From Aradus depressus (taxonomy: Eukaryota; Arthropoda; Insecta; Hemiptera; Aradidae), in NCBI GenBank assembly GCA_963662175.1, contig OY759225.1, positions 13,199,601 to 13,263,600 of the forward strand: DNA of 64,000 nt, in the 5' to 3' direction. Of this stretch, positions 9,447-19,649 are shown in pieces; positions within the stretch are counted from its first letter, which is position 1; each line of letters begins with the position of its first letter. The position numbers and the translations under genes were made by a program. Under the pieces are notes generated by a model. The model was not told the origin of the DNA. It searched no databases and worked only from the letters and a program-made list of their open reading frames with translations.

Positions 9447-10448
9447 ATGAACCGTTTAAATTACGAATCCCTTAATCAAGCGATGGGAATGAATCCATGC
9501 GTGCAGTCGCAAATCGCTTCAATGTCTGTGCTAATGTGATCCATCGAGCTAGGACAAGATTCCAGGATACTGGTAGTGTGCGATACAGGCATGGGGGAGG
9601 GGGTGGGCGGCTAACATCAGTAGCTCAAGACCGATTTTTAGCAATGCAAGCTCGTATAAGGCGTACTGTTACAGCCAGAATCCTTCAAGCTGAGCTTAGA
9701 CGTGCAGCAGGTACATTGATTTCAACGCAGACAATAGGCATGAGACTTCACGAGCGCAATTCGGGGTCCAGGGTGGCCAAGAATTTCCCCAGGCTAACTC
9801 GAGATCACAAGCTAAGGCGGCTGCATTGGGCTCGTGATCATGCAAACTGGACTCCTGACCAGTGGAACAACTGCATGATGTAACCCGACTACGTTTGCAG
9901 AGTTCAGATGGATGCAACAGAGTGTGGAGACGCCCAAATGAGCGCTATGACGGAGCTAATATGGCCAGCGTAGAAGCTTACGGGAGTGGTTCCATTTCAG
10001 TCTGGGCCGGAATTTCTGTCTTTCAACCTAACCCGCTCGTGGTTTTTAGGAACACCACTATGACTGGCCAGATGTACTTGAACATGGTTCTTGAGCCTAT
10101 TGAATACCTTTAGCTCATAAAATTGGAGCAAATTGCAATTATGCTGATGACAATGCTCGACCGCATCACTCCATAGCGGTCAACAATTTTTTTCGTTAGC
10201 AGTCAATTACGCGTATGGTGTGGCCTGCACAATTTTCAGAACTTAATCCAATTGAGAACATTTGGGATCATCTCAAGAAGCAGATCATGGCTCGTGGAGT
10301 TACCCCTGACAATTTTGAAGAGCTTCGACAGGCTGTTATTGAGGAATGGGAACGCATCCCACGGGAAGCAGCTTTGGACCTCATAAACAGCATGCCCAGG
10401 AGGTGCCAAGAACTGATAAGACAAAGAGGAGGCCCCACTCACTACTGA
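9447..10448 (+). pseudogene. Tc1-family DD34E transposase, broken
   Basis: Would cut and paste the surrounding element at TA sites. The likely start ATG is at 9447 (MNRLNYESLNQAMG), followed by a frame change near 9490 into the helix-turn-helix part (AVANRFNVCANVIHRARTRF), then TVTARILQAELRRA and LHWARDHANWTPDQWNN. A second frameshift near 9880 precedes HDVTRLRLQSSDG, where the first catalytic Asp survives (family usual: SDESRF). Then RVWRRPNERY and SISVWAGIS. A third shift near 10110 leads to DNARPHHS (second Asp); after an in-frame stop comes NPIENIW with the catalytic Glu. Counting from Asp to Glu gives 34 intervening residues, hence DD34E. The frame ends at 10446-10448. At least three shifts and one stop make it non-functional; many critical residues remain readable. 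Confidence 0.88.
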
Positions 10449-10699
10449 AGACCACCAGCATAACAAACCAGTGGTATTTTTCAATTTTCTTTTCAGTTTC
10501 AAGAGTATATTCATTTTTGTAAAAAGTAGGTAAATTTTGTTTAAAATCTTTTTTCAATAAAGTTGCTTCATTATTTCTTAAACTTGTAATTTCCAATTTT
10601 CCCATTTACTCTCTTGATTAAGGGAAACATTCTGGAGAGGAAACATACCTCATTAACCCAGAAGAAAATTTAGGGGAATCAAAGAATCGTCAGATTTTT

Positions 10700-10728
10700 A
10701 TGTGTTCCACTTCGAGTGTTGAGCAGTG
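10700..10728 (-). repeat. Tc1 right terminal inverted repeat
   Basis: Exact inverse complement of 9113-9141, followed by the TA target duplication. Confidence 0.92.
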
Positions 10729-10736
10729 TATTTATA

Positions 10737-10800
10737 AGAGCGCTCTGGTAGTAGGCGATATGACCTAGTAGTTAAAGTCTGTGTATAGTCATAATAATTA
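10737..10800 (+). repeat. SINE-A, 3' fragment
   Basis: AGCGCTCTGGTAGTAGGCGA to GTCATAATAATTA: last 60 bp of the SINE, (AACTA)-type tail. The Tc1 element inserted just before it. Confidence 0.65.
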
Positions 10801-10885
10801 ATTTTACAACGAATGTTATGTCCATCTCCTGTATTACCAAAGTAGCTAAATCAATACAGTATTTTCATATGTCACTATGAATTTG

Positions 10886-10946
10886 AGAGGGGGAAGGGAG
10901 AGTGATCTGTATAAAAGTGGTTGGTATAAGAAAGGCCTTTTATGGA
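10886..10946 (+). repeat. half of the 31.5-kb type MITE
   Basis: GTGATCTGTATAAAAGTGGT and TTGGTATAAGAAAG match the right arm of the inverted-repeat element at 31475-31656. The other arm is not present. Confidence 0.45.
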
Positions 10947-11455
10947 CAGATTTCATAACTGCCTCTGTACTTCCTATAGCAGAAACAATTTGATTATAAC
11001 AAAGCAGAACTAGGATCATGGAGAACCTTGACTTCAACACAATGCCTCCAGTATCATTACTGCATGAAATATACTAGAAAAGGAAATACGTGGTTGAGAT
11101 AATGTCCTTGGGGCTGAGGAGCGAGCCTCAGGAAGTTGTGTTGTGTGGACAATTTGGATGAGTCTAACAAGAAAAAATTGCCAACTAATGACTAAACAGT
11201 AGGAAGCCATGAGTCAACTCTGGGTGGACAATTGCAGCACCTGTCTACCAGCTCAGCAATCGGAATCAAAGACAACCGCATTCACTTCATGTCTCTTTGA
11301 TTTTCTAATTCACCATTAATAATGATAGTAATATGTATAATAACAGACGTATATATATATAATAATATAAATAAATATAAATAAATTTCGAGTAATCCTC
11401 TGGTTTTTATGAATCACATGAGCAAAGCGTTGGAAAAGGAAATGTAAAAATAAGG
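10947..11455. other. unassigned stretch with microsatellite
   Basis: TA/AAT-rich simple sequence at about 11330-11385; otherwise nothing recognised. Confidence 0.4.
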
Positions 11456-11772
11456 TGACTCATGCCCGGGCTTCAACTACGGGGTCATATCGCCTACTAA
11501 CACAGCTCTCTTTCGTCGCTTTGGTGAATATGAGCCCAGCTCGACTCTACTGTGGAAGTCTTAAATTCTATCTAGGTTAATTCACCTAGGGTAGGAGTCT
11601 TTAACTAGTACCTGACATTGTACAGGCTCGAGACCATCGCTTAACATCCCATCCGAAGGACGGCATGCTCAAGTTTTTTAATTTCTCAGTTAAAATATCT
11701 TAGGGCCTCTGCCTGGTTTCGAACTTGTGATGTTGAGCTAATTAGGCTAGCCCTGAGCTACCGGCGCTATCT
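11456..11772 (-). repeat. SINE-A, near full length
   Basis: TGACTCATGCCCGGGCTTCA to GAGCTACCGGCGC. The head is eroded: box B complement reads GGTTTCGAACTTGTG. Almost no tail. Confidence 0.8.
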
Positions 11773-11866
11773 ATTTAAAATCATACCGACAAAACATTTG
11801 ATTGTATTCACTGAAGCTTACAATTATCAACTTCTAAGTTGAGAAACGCGGACATATTGTGGAATT

Positions 11867-12100
11867 TGTAATAAATAAATTTAAAAAACTTATTTTTTGA
11901 AATATTGTCCACTAAAGATATTTATAAAACTACCGGTTTCAACCTCACACCATCGTCAGGTCTCGTTATGAACTAAGTCATAGTTATGAACTAAGTCATA
12001 GTTATGAACTAAGACTTAGTTCATAACTATGACTTATAAATATCTTTAGTGGAATTGACAATATTTCAAAAATAAGTTTGTTTTATTTATTTCTTACAAT
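11867..12100. mobile_element. palindromic element with hammerhead-like motif
   Basis: Left arm (AACTTATTTTTTGAAATATT, GTCCACTAAAGATATTTATA) pairs with right arm (TATAAATATCTTTAGTGG, ACAATATTTCAAAAATAAGT). The left side alone carries, on the minus strand, CCTGACGATGG...GAAACCGGTAG. The core holds three direct copies of an 18-bp unit (GTTATGAACTAAGTCATA) followed by its inverse. Possibly a Penelope-like terminal pair. Confidence 0.55.
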
Positions 12101-12306
12101 TATGACTGACTAATTTAAATCATGAAATATATTCCACTTTTTGTTAATTGCAAGCTTCATCTTCTGATATTCATTACAACCGCGTTCACTTCATGTCTCT
12201 TTGATTTTCTAATTCACCATTAATAATAATAATAATATTGAGCGACAATACTCTTGGTCAAATTGACCATCTGAGGGGTTGTCTTTACTATTTCTACTTG
12301 ACAACG

Positions 12307-12653
12307 GAGGGCGCCGGTAGCTCAGTGGTATGCGTGCTTGACTTCTGAGCTCAAGGTCGTGGGTTCGTAACCCGACCGAGGCCCTTAGTTTGTTTTATCT
12401 GGGAGGTAAAATAAACTTAAAGCATGCCGTCCTTCGGATGGGACGTTAAGAGATGGTCCCGAGCCTGTACGATGTCAGGTACTCGTTAAAGACCCCTAAC
12501 CTAGATGAATAAAAAATTTAGGGTAGGCAAAATATAGGACTCCCACAGTAGAGTCGGGCTCATGTCCACCAGAGTAACGAAAGAGCGCGCTGGTAGTAGG
12601 CGATATGACCTCGTTGTTAAAGCCCGGGCATGAGTCATAAAACCTAACCTAAC
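12307..12653 (+). repeat. SINE-A, full length with target duplication
   Basis: Reference copy. CTACTTGACAACG lies at 12294-12306 and again at 12654-12666. Box A TAGCTCAGTGG and box B GGGTTCGTAACCC are near the 5' end. The body includes GGATGGGACGTTAAGAGATG, GTACGATGTCAGGTACTCG and GCTCATGTCCACCAGAG. The tail is CATAAAACCTAACCTAACCT. The tRNA isotype is uncertain because the anticodon arm is altered. Confidence 0.92.
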
Positions 12654-12666
12654 CTACTTGACAACG

Positions 12667-13004
12667 TTGGCGTAGCTAGGGGAGGGGCAGGGCTGGGGAC
12701 GAAATAAGCTTCCCAGCAGTTAAAGAATTATTCAAATATTATTTATTTATCAATAGATATGAGTAATAAAGATATACATATAAAACAGTTACTTAAATAA
12801 GACTGATATTGATGAAACATACTTACCGTGTAACAGGTCTGATAACGTTACCAATCTATTCCATGAATATATCATTCAGAAAGAAGGTAAAGATATCAAT
12901 GTAGATATTAAGGTGATACAACGTTATAGTAATAACAGATATGATAATATTGACACAGTCGTATAGTTTTCTCTCGACTAGAAATTTCGAAATACAGAAA
13001 AAAA
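12667..13004. other. unassigned stretch
   Basis: AT-rich; nothing recognised. Confidence 0.4.
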
Positions 13005-13128
13005 ACGTCGTCAGTGAATCACCGTCAATGTGCTTCGCCAGCAAGAATTAATCAATTAGATTTTCGCCCATAAGACTAATCGACCGTTTGAGCTAAATAT
13101 CAATAGTTGACTTCTCAGTACTCATACT
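13005..13128 (+). repeat. Repeat B, 5' part
   Basis: CGTCAGTGAATCACCGTCAA, GTGCTTCGCCAGCAAGAATT, AATCGACCGTTTGAGCTAAA and TCAATAGTTGACTTCTCAG. Continues at 14317 after the hAT insertion. Confidence 0.7.
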
Positions 13129-14308
13129 TAGGGTTCAATTGATACCACAAAGTATCGATACTTTTACGCATGGGTAGTATCGATTAAAACTATCGATACT
13201 CAGGTATCGATACTTTCTGTTCGAATACTTTTTATAATTAATTCAAAAACATATCTACATATTTAGAATAAAAAACAATTTATAAAAATTAAATGATATT
13301 TTACTTCTCAGAGTTAAAATTATACATATTTTCGTTAAATACTTTTAAATTACTTTCTTTTGTTTTCACTTCATAGCATGCAGACGTTTTCATGAATTTT
13401 TTTTTGTGAATAGAAGAACTTTCATCGATTCACTTTTCAATTTGTTCCTTGTCTTCCTTTTTATGAGATTTATCGAAGAAAATAGGCGTTCAACGTAGGT
13501 AAACACAACAGTGTTTCCACAAAATCGGAAAGAATCGGGAATTCTCTGGGGTTTTTTATAAGGAATATTTTTAGATGTACTCCAAAACATTTGAATGTCG
13601 TCAAACACTGTCTGGCGGTAGATATAGATGTATATCGTTAGAATATGTGTAAAAATACATACGCGTGCAGCAACTGAGATACTAAGAAATAACAAGTGAC
13701 GCCTCTAAAAAGAGTATGTGAATCAATGAAATGTTGACAGTTGGTAACACGTGTGTTATGGTACCAACTGCTAAATACTAAATTGAAATGACAGCTTTTT
13801 GATTTTTGACAGCTAAAACGCACCAAACGCAGCCTAACCTAATTTTTCATTTATAAAAGACAAGATTGCGTTTCATTTCATTTCTTAAAAAAATTATTTT
13901 TAGTGGAAGTAATCATTTGAGTATAACTTCTATAAATGTAAGAAAATCCGTAGATTTGAGAAATTTATCCGTAGATCCGTAGACGAAGTCAAACATCCGT
14001 AGATATACGGATAAACCCATAGGGTTTGTATCACTGCATGAGGTATTACCCTCATCGACATACGAGTATATCACTTGTCCATGGACCGTCATTTGAGTTC
14101 AGTATTTTATTGTGACAACAAATAAAAAAAAATTGTAAGAAAATAAACTGTGAACGATTTTGATGAATTGAAAACTTTATATAATTTTTGTAAGTGTTGA
14201 AATTTGAAACGAGTACTTTGAATCGATACAAGTAACATATATTCGATACCTAGGTACTTGGTATCGACAGGAAAGTATCGATACTTTACTTGTATCGATA
14301 GATCACTA
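13129..14308 (-). mobile_element. hAT element with TATCGATA-rich ends
   Basis: 1180 bp flanked by the perfect 8-bp duplication CTCATACT (13121-13128 and 14309-14316), inserted in repeat B. Ends are imperfect inverted repeats that share AAAGTATCGATACTTT; several TATCGATA copies cluster near both ends. A hAT C-terminal coding remnant on the minus strand supports the superfamily call. Confidence 0.82.
13390..13545 (-). pseudogene. hAT transposase C-terminal dimerisation region
   Basis: The minus-strand frame ends at 13390 and contains CGNTVVFTYVERLFSSINLI, then KRKTRNKLKSESMK and LLFTKK. This is the hAT C-terminal signature (S-ERLFS-x-K-RN-L-...-LLF-K). The start of the signature (S-SVP-ER) is altered to NTVVFTYVER. 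Upstream catalytic blocks are not readable, so this is an internally deleted or decayed transposase. The 101-residue frame starts outside the homologous region. Confidence 0.7.
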
Positions 14309-14316
14309 CTCATACT

Positions 14317-14520
14317 ACATTAGAGTTTTTCTGCAACACTCCTAATCCCTTTCCCTTTGGTCGATTTGGCTGAATGGGATTCTCTGGATACATTCATTCC
14401 ATAGGAAATTATCGTGTTCACAGCACACACACCGACAGATAGATATTAATTTTTGGTATTAGGGGGTCGAAAATACGAAATTTAGTTGTAAACTCAAGAA
14501 TTTCTGATTGATTATATTCA
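14317..14520 (+). repeat. Repeat B, 3' part
   Basis: CCCTTTGGTCGATTTGGCTG, ATCGTGTTCACAGCACAC and GGGGGTCGAAAATACGAAAT follow the B order, after the hAT insertion. Confidence 0.7.
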
Positions 14521-14521
14521 G

Positions 14522-15010
14522 TGCTCACAGAGTCTAAATTCGTAACTTTTCAGGGCAGCACTTTTTCACTTTTGCATTAATCGTATAAATCCAGTTTTTG
14601 GAATAAATAAATTATGTTTGCATCATTATTAATCATATACCTTCTAAATCTATAGGAGTGAATGAAAATGAATATTGTTAATCCTTTCTTGGATTTTCCT
14701 TTAGTTACCTAATTATTAACCATACTTTATGAAATACTCGTGAATGATGCCTTCTTAACCGAAAACACCCTCTTCACTTGGAATAGTTGAATAAATGGTT
14801 AAATTATCTCGTGAATGAGTGAGTAGATTAAGTTGATTTAACCGAGAACATAAACAATTTTACGAGATACCAAGAAACCCACAGCTTTATAATTCTGAGT
14901 ACTGAACTCCCAACTTCTTCACAGTGCGCAGATGGCTTGGGAGATGATCACAGTACACTTAACTCATTTTGGCCATTTGACGACTTAACAACTTATTCCC
15001 TGTGACCATA
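14522..15010 (+). mobile_element. Repeat G (MITE), first copy
   Basis: Matches 44801-45347 in reverse over its whole length, e.g. GGGCAGCACTTTTTCACTTT, TGCATCATTATTAATCATAT, CTCACTTGG-type and AGTGCGCAGATGGCTTGGGA segments. The right end TTATTCCCTGTGACCATA is the inverse of the left end of the other copy. Noncoding. Confidence 0.65.
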
Positions 15011-15119
15011 GATATAATCCCTTATATATCGTAACGCTGGGGAAATAAAACCGAGGAAAAATTATAGGAAGGTTGTAACTAGATTATGTAATTCACGGTT
15101 AAACTATCGTTAGTTATTG

Positions 15120-15345
15120 TTACTCATGCCCGGGCATTGCCTACTACCGGAGCGCTCTTTTGTTTTTCTGGTGGACATGAGCCTCACTCTAACAATCTGA
15201 GTCCTACATTTTACCTACCTAGGTTTGGTTACGTAAGGTATGGGTCTTTAACCATTACTTGACATCTTACTGACTTTGGACCATCTCTTAGCGTCCTATC
15301 AAAGGACGGCGTGCTCAAAGTTTTTTTTTTACCTCCCAGATAAGG
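15120..15345 (-). repeat. SINE-A, headless and divergent
   Basis: TACTCATGCCCGGGCATTGC to GGACGGCGTGCTC, then ACCTCCCAGATAAGG. Lost the tRNA-like head and about 20 bp in the distal body. Confidence 0.7.
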
Positions 15346-15755
15346 TGAAACTATCGATACGTTGCAGTTGACTAATTGGGATATAAGAAGAACAGCTCAT
15401 TAGCAACTTTTAATACCAGTTAAATTTAAAATACGGTTAAGTAACTGACACTTGAACAGACAGTGAGACCGGGCCTTAGCTAAGTTAAGTAAATAAAAAC
15501 AACTAAATAAAATATCATGTAAATAAAAGAATTATGCCAGTAATTGTATGCAATTTTTTTTTTTTTTTTTTCTTTTTTGTTTTAAATAAAACAGTATCAG
15601 GTAGCTATTATATAAATATGAATGAATAACTATATTATTAATTTTTTTAATAACTAAAGAAAAGGCAGTTTACCTTGTAAACAAATGGTATAACTAGAAC
15701 TAACTGAATACAAAACAGACCTAGATAAATAAATAAATATACTGAGAAGGCTGAT
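15346..15755. other. unassigned AT-rich stretch
   Basis: T-run at about 15553-15577; no feature seen. Confidence 0.4.
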
Positions 15756-15759
15756 ACTT

Positions 15760-15855
15760 AGGAACCTACGTCGCACAGGTTCGGGAACATCGCTTACCTT
15801 ATTCGAAGGACGGCGTGCTCAAGGTTTTAACCACCCAGATAAAGAAAGCAGGGGG
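15760..15855 (-). repeat. SINE-A fragment
   Basis: ACAGGTTCGGGAACATCGCT to GGACGGCGTGCTCAAGG and CACCCAGATAAAG. Confidence 0.6.
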
Positions 15856-15929
15856 ATAAGTTCATTCTATCGAGAATTATGATGTCCAGAAACGCATAAT
15901 GGGAAGATATAAGTTTCCGTAAGAGAAGA

Positions 15930-16273
15930 TTAGGTTAGGTTTTATGACTCATGCCCGGGCTTTAACTACGAGGTCATATCGTCTACTACCAGAGCGCTCT
16001 TTCGTCACTCTGGTGGACATGAACCCGACTCTACTATGAGAGTCCTAAATTTTGCCTACCCTAAATTTTTATTCACCTTGGGTAGGGGTCTTTAACGAGT
16101 ACCTGACATCGTACTGGCTCGGGACCATCGCTTAACGTCCCATCCGAAGGACGGCGTGCTTAAGTTTACTTTACCTTCCAGATAAAATAAACTAAGGGCC
16201 TCAGTCGGGTTTCGAACCCACGATCTTGAACTCAGAAGGCTAACACGCATACCACTGAGCTACCGGCGCCCTC
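15930..16273 (-). repeat. SINE-A, full length
   Basis: TTAGG-type tail at the left, intact head at the right (GAGCTACCGGCGCCCTC). TAAGAGAAGA occurs at 15920-15929 and 16280-16289, separated from the SINE head by six extra bases (TAACCA), so it is a likely target duplication with extra bases at the 5' junction. Confidence 0.88.
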
Positions 16274-16289
16274 TAACCATAAGAGAAGA

Positions 16290-17090
16290 GGATAAAAAAC
16301 TCTTCACCCATTCTTGAAAAATTTGTATTATTCAGAAGTTCCTATGTAAGTCAAATATTGACAATTAACCCAAACGATAGATTCTGGACTGATACAGTAA
16401 AAAACCTTGGTGTTCTTCTAGACAAACGACTGACCTTCAGGCAACATATCAGACAGAAAGCAAATACTGTGAGCGGTCTTGTGTTCTCATTATTCCCGTT
16501 ACTCCACAGAAAGGCAGCCCTTAATCTAACCAATAGACTCCTCATATACAAGCTTCTGTTGCGGCCATTGATAACGTATGCATGCCCAGTGTGGGCCGGA
16601 GCAAGCAATACCAACTTGACAACTCTTCAAGTCGACCAAAACAAATGCCTTAGATTGGTTTGTAGCTACTCGAGGGACACCTCCATCCTCCAAATCCATG
16701 AAGACCTAAATGTTGAGCTCCTCCTGGACTACATAATAAATTTCAATAAAAACTTTTTACTTAAGTGTGACACAAATCAAAACTTGGTAAAGAAAATAGG
16801 GAAAACTGAGGGAGGAAAACACAAAAATATCTGTTCACGATTTTAAATTATAATCTCTGTTTTTGAATGTTTATTAATTTATTTTCTATACATTTCAGTT
16901 ACTTTGTAATTTTTTTCTTTTTTTCTTTAAGAGTTTTTTTAAATTTACTCTTAAGCAGTAGCATTGTTTTTAATTAACTGTTTATTTTTTATTTGTATTT
17001 AGTGTATAAGGGTAATGGTTAAGGAACCTTATTGTATAATTGTACCTCTGTAAATGTGACTGTTATAATAAGCTCTTCTTCTTCTTCTAC
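16290..17090 (+). mobile_element. jockey-clade LINE, 5'-truncated 3' end
   Basis: C-terminal RT coding stretch followed by about 240 bp of noncoding 3' sequence ending in a (CTT)n run at about 17068. No target duplication identified. Confidence 0.6.
16338..16846 (+). pseudogene. jockey-like LINE RT thumb and C-terminus
   Basis: The open frame, stop at 16844-16846, reads KNLGVLLDKRLTFRQHIRQK, RLLIYKLLLRPLITYACPVW and GASNTNLTTLQVDQNKCLR. LGV-LD--L-F--H--, Y----RP---YA-PVW and LQ--QN--LR are the conserved blocks that follow the catalytic palm in jockey/CR1-type LINE reverse transcriptases. The palm with FADD and the endonuclease are absent because the copy is truncated. The C-terminus is natural. 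Distinct in sequence from the LINE at 37 and 51-52 kb, so a second jockey lineage. The frame is intact, suggesting moderate age. Confidence 0.75.
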
Positions 17091-17113
17091 ATATAAAATT
17101 GTATCTTATATTA

Positions 17114-17439
17114 GAGAGCGCTGGTAGCTCAGTGGTATGCATGCTTGTCTTCTGAGCTGAAGATCGTGGGTTCGAAACTCGACCGAGACCCTTAGTTTAG
17201 TTTATATGGGAGGTAAAATAAACTTGAGCACGCCGTCCTTCGGATGGGACGTTAAGCGATGGTCCCGAGCCTGTACGATGTCAGGTACTCGTTATAGACC
17301 CCTAAATTTAGGGTAGGCAAAATTTAGGACTTCCACAGTAGAATCGGGCTCATGTCTACCAGAGTGACGAAAGAGCGCTCTGGTAGTAGGCGATATGACC
17401 TCGTAGTTAAAACCCGGGCATAAGTCATAAAACCTAACC
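17114..17439 (+). repeat. SINE-A, near full length
   Basis: Head with box A TAGCTCAGTGG and box B GGGTTCGAAACTC. A short deletion in the central TAGATGAATAA part. Tail is CATAAAACCTAACC. Confidence 0.85.
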
Positions 17440-17454
17440 GCTTATTCAAACGAT

Positions 17455-17525
17455 AGATTGGTTTCCGAGGGAGAGCAAACACTTAATTGATTAATTCATG
17501 CAGATTAATCAACGCTCGACTATAC
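17455..17525 (-). repeat. Repeat B fragment
   Basis: AAACGATAGATTGGTTTCCG, AGGGAGAGCAAACACTTAAT, TGATTAATTCATGC. Confidence 0.5.
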
Positions 17526-17924
17526 TACCGTTCGATTGTATTTTCTCTGAACACATAGTCACCAATAATCTAGCGGTTTTGCCCAAGTGCTGACTTAGAA
17601 CTTTACCAACCTAGATTCGAGATAAGTACACTTCTCACCTCTCATTATGGCCGCTGTTCGAATGACCTTTACCGTCTTACCGTCCCGACTTTCACTAAGA
17701 ATTATTACATGAACAAGAAACACTTCTTCATATACCCAACCAAATTGTACTTAACAACTTCAATGTGGGTCAATATGACACATCCATTATCTATTTTAAT
17801 GTCATATTGACACAAAATGCTGCAGAAACTGTTATGTACACTTCCAAAATGACTAATAATAAAAAGGAGCAATACGATCAAAGTTATATTTGATTATTAT
17901 ATTACCTTTTTTCTAGTTAGCTTT
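17526..17924. other. unassigned stretch
   Basis: No ORF or family match recognised. Contains a short imperfect inverted pair (TGTCATATTGACAC / GGTCAATATGACAC). Confidence 0.4.
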
Positions 17925-18140
17925 TATGACTCATGCCCGGACTTTAACTACAAGGTCATATCGCCTACTACCAGAGCGCTCTTTCGTCACTCTGGTGAAC
18001 ATGAGCCCGACTCTACTATGGGAGTTCTAAATTTTGCCTATCCTAAATTTTTATTCACCTAGGGCAGGGGTCTTTAACGAGTACCTGACATGAAACAGGA
18101 TCGGGACCATCCCTTAACGTCCCATCCAAAGGACGTGTGC
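17925..18140 (-). repeat. SINE-A, headless
   Basis: TTTATGACTCATGCCCGGAC to CCCATCCAAAGGACGTGTGC. Abuts the hammerhead-like element. Confidence 0.75.
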
Positions 18141-18149
18141 TCTTTTCTA

Positions 18150-18240
18150 TATTTCGCACATTATGACCTGAGGAAGGGACGTAAGAACGTCCCGAAATGT
18201 CATTGTGAAAAAGTTATCAAAAAATTATATCGGCCGTAAC
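18150..18240 (+). ncRNA. hammerhead-like motif in small element
   Basis: CTGAGGA (18168-18174), a 7-bp perfect hairpin GGGACGT-AAGA-ACGTCCC, then GAAAT (from 18194). The upstream TTTCGCACATTATGAC matches elements at 32.4 and 45.8 kb. Relative to them the two bases that would form the second pair of stem III are changed together (C-G to T-A). One extra base sits between the CTGANGA core and stem II, unlike a textbook hammerhead. Confidence 0.45.
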
Positions 18241-18461
18241 GTTGCCTTCAACTCCCATTTGCAGTGGAATCCAGCATTTTTTTTTTTTTTTTTTAATTCT
18301 TTATTTTGAGTATTTACAATCGGTAATAAAACCGTAAGTAAATTTGATGATACAATGAAAAAAAACTAAATAAAAATTAAAAAGAAGAAAAGAATGATAA
18401 AAGAAATTTAAAAAAAAAATTATAAAATAAAATGTACGAAATAATAAAAAAAAATAATAAT
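18241..18461. other. unassigned A-rich stretch
   Basis: T-run at about 18277-18294, then A-rich simple sequence. Confidence 0.4.
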
Positions 18462-18808
18462 AGGTTAGGTTAGGTTTTATGACTCATGCCCGGGCTGTAA
18501 CTATGAGGTCATTTCGCCTACTACCAGAGCACTCTTTCGTTACTCTGGTGAACATGAGCCCGACTCTACTGTGGGAGTTCAAAATTTTGACTACCCTAAA
18601 TTTTTATTTACCTAGGGCTGGGGTCTTTATCGAGTACCTGATATCGTACAGGCTCGGGACCATCGCTTAACGTCCCATCCGAAGGACGGTGTGCTTAAGT
18701 TTATTTTACCTTTCAGATAAAATAAACTAAGGGCCTTGGTCGGGTTTCGAACCCACGATCTGGAGCTCAGAAGACAAGCACGCATACCACTAAGCTACCG
18801 GTGCCCTC
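18462..18808 (-). repeat. SINE-A, full length
   Basis: Starts (AGGTT)3 at left and ends GCTACCGGTGCCCTC. AAAAAATAATA lies on both sides (about 18449 and 18810-18820), a plausible though low-complexity target duplication. Confidence 0.87.
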
Positions 18809-19400
18809 TAAAAAATAATATATATATATAATAATAGTAGTCTACATGCAAAATAATATACAAAGAGAAAATATTAAATTTAAATAATGGTAAAGATAAA
18901 ACAAGAACAACCTAATGGAGGCAGGGGAGGCTCTGCCTTCCCATCTCGCCAATCCACTGCCCAGCAGTGGAGGCAGACCAAGAAGGAAAAGAGAGTTGAA
19001 GGTAAGAGAATTACATGAGGGGAGGAGCTGGTCATCACTGACACTCCCCATATATGCAAAAAATTAACGTCTTGTACTAGTTAAGCCCATAATATATGTG
19101 CGCCCTAGATACACCTCCGCATCAAGATAATAACATTATGACGTGAAGAAAAACTGACATTTAATATGGTATAATACGTTAACCAAGGGTGATGGACAGA
19201 GGGCTGAAGGGATACAATGTAACATTACGTTGATTACCCTCGGATCCAGGTCACCCTGCCCTACCTTACAATATAGGTCGGCCCTTCTGTCCTTTAGCAT
19301 TGAGGGCTCGCTCAGGCATTAACACCAGGGGGGGGGGGGGGGGGGGGGGGGGGGCATAAAAGATCAAGGGTAGCAATCATTATATTATTCATATCCAGTA
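18809..19400. other. unassigned stretch with poly-G run
   Basis: A G-run of about 26 bases starts at about 19328. I see no gene; a chance minus-strand frame crosses 18842-19051. Confidence 0.45.
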
Positions 19401-19558
19401 GAGGGCGCCGGTAGCTCAGAGGTATCATACTAGCCTACTAAGGTCAAGATCGCGATAAGAGGTGAAAAACCCATGAGCACGCCGTCCTTCGAATGTGAGT
19501 TTAAGCAATGGTCCCGAGCCTGTGCGATTTCTGGTGCTCGTTACAGACCCCTATTCTT
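19401..19558 (+). repeat. SINE-A, internally deleted
   Basis: Head GAGGGCGCCGGTAGCTCAGA, then GCACGCCGTCCTTCGAATG and GGTCCCGAGCCTGTGCGATT; ends at the ACAGACCCCTA segment. Confidence 0.7.
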
Positions 19559-19649
19559 AAGTGTTAAGTGTTGAACTTAAATAAATGATAAATACATAAA
19601 AATATAAATAATAATTAATAATTAAATTAATAATAATTAAAACAAAACA

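Larger units (their letters stand above)
9113..10728 (+). mobile_element. complete but defective Tc1-type transposon
   Basis: A 1616-bp element flanked by TA on both sides (9111-9112, 10729-10730), with perfect 29-bp terminal inverted repeats starting CACTGCTCAACACTCGAAGT. Inside is a single plus-strand transposase frame with several breaks. Intact ends with a dead gene mean it could at most be moved in trans. Confidence 0.9.

Noticed and set aside
12307..12372. tRNA gene
   Set aside because: Box A and box B look good here and in many other copies, but each is the 5' head of a SINE-A with the same body and tail; the anticodon arm is irregular and no 3' acceptor pairing is seen.
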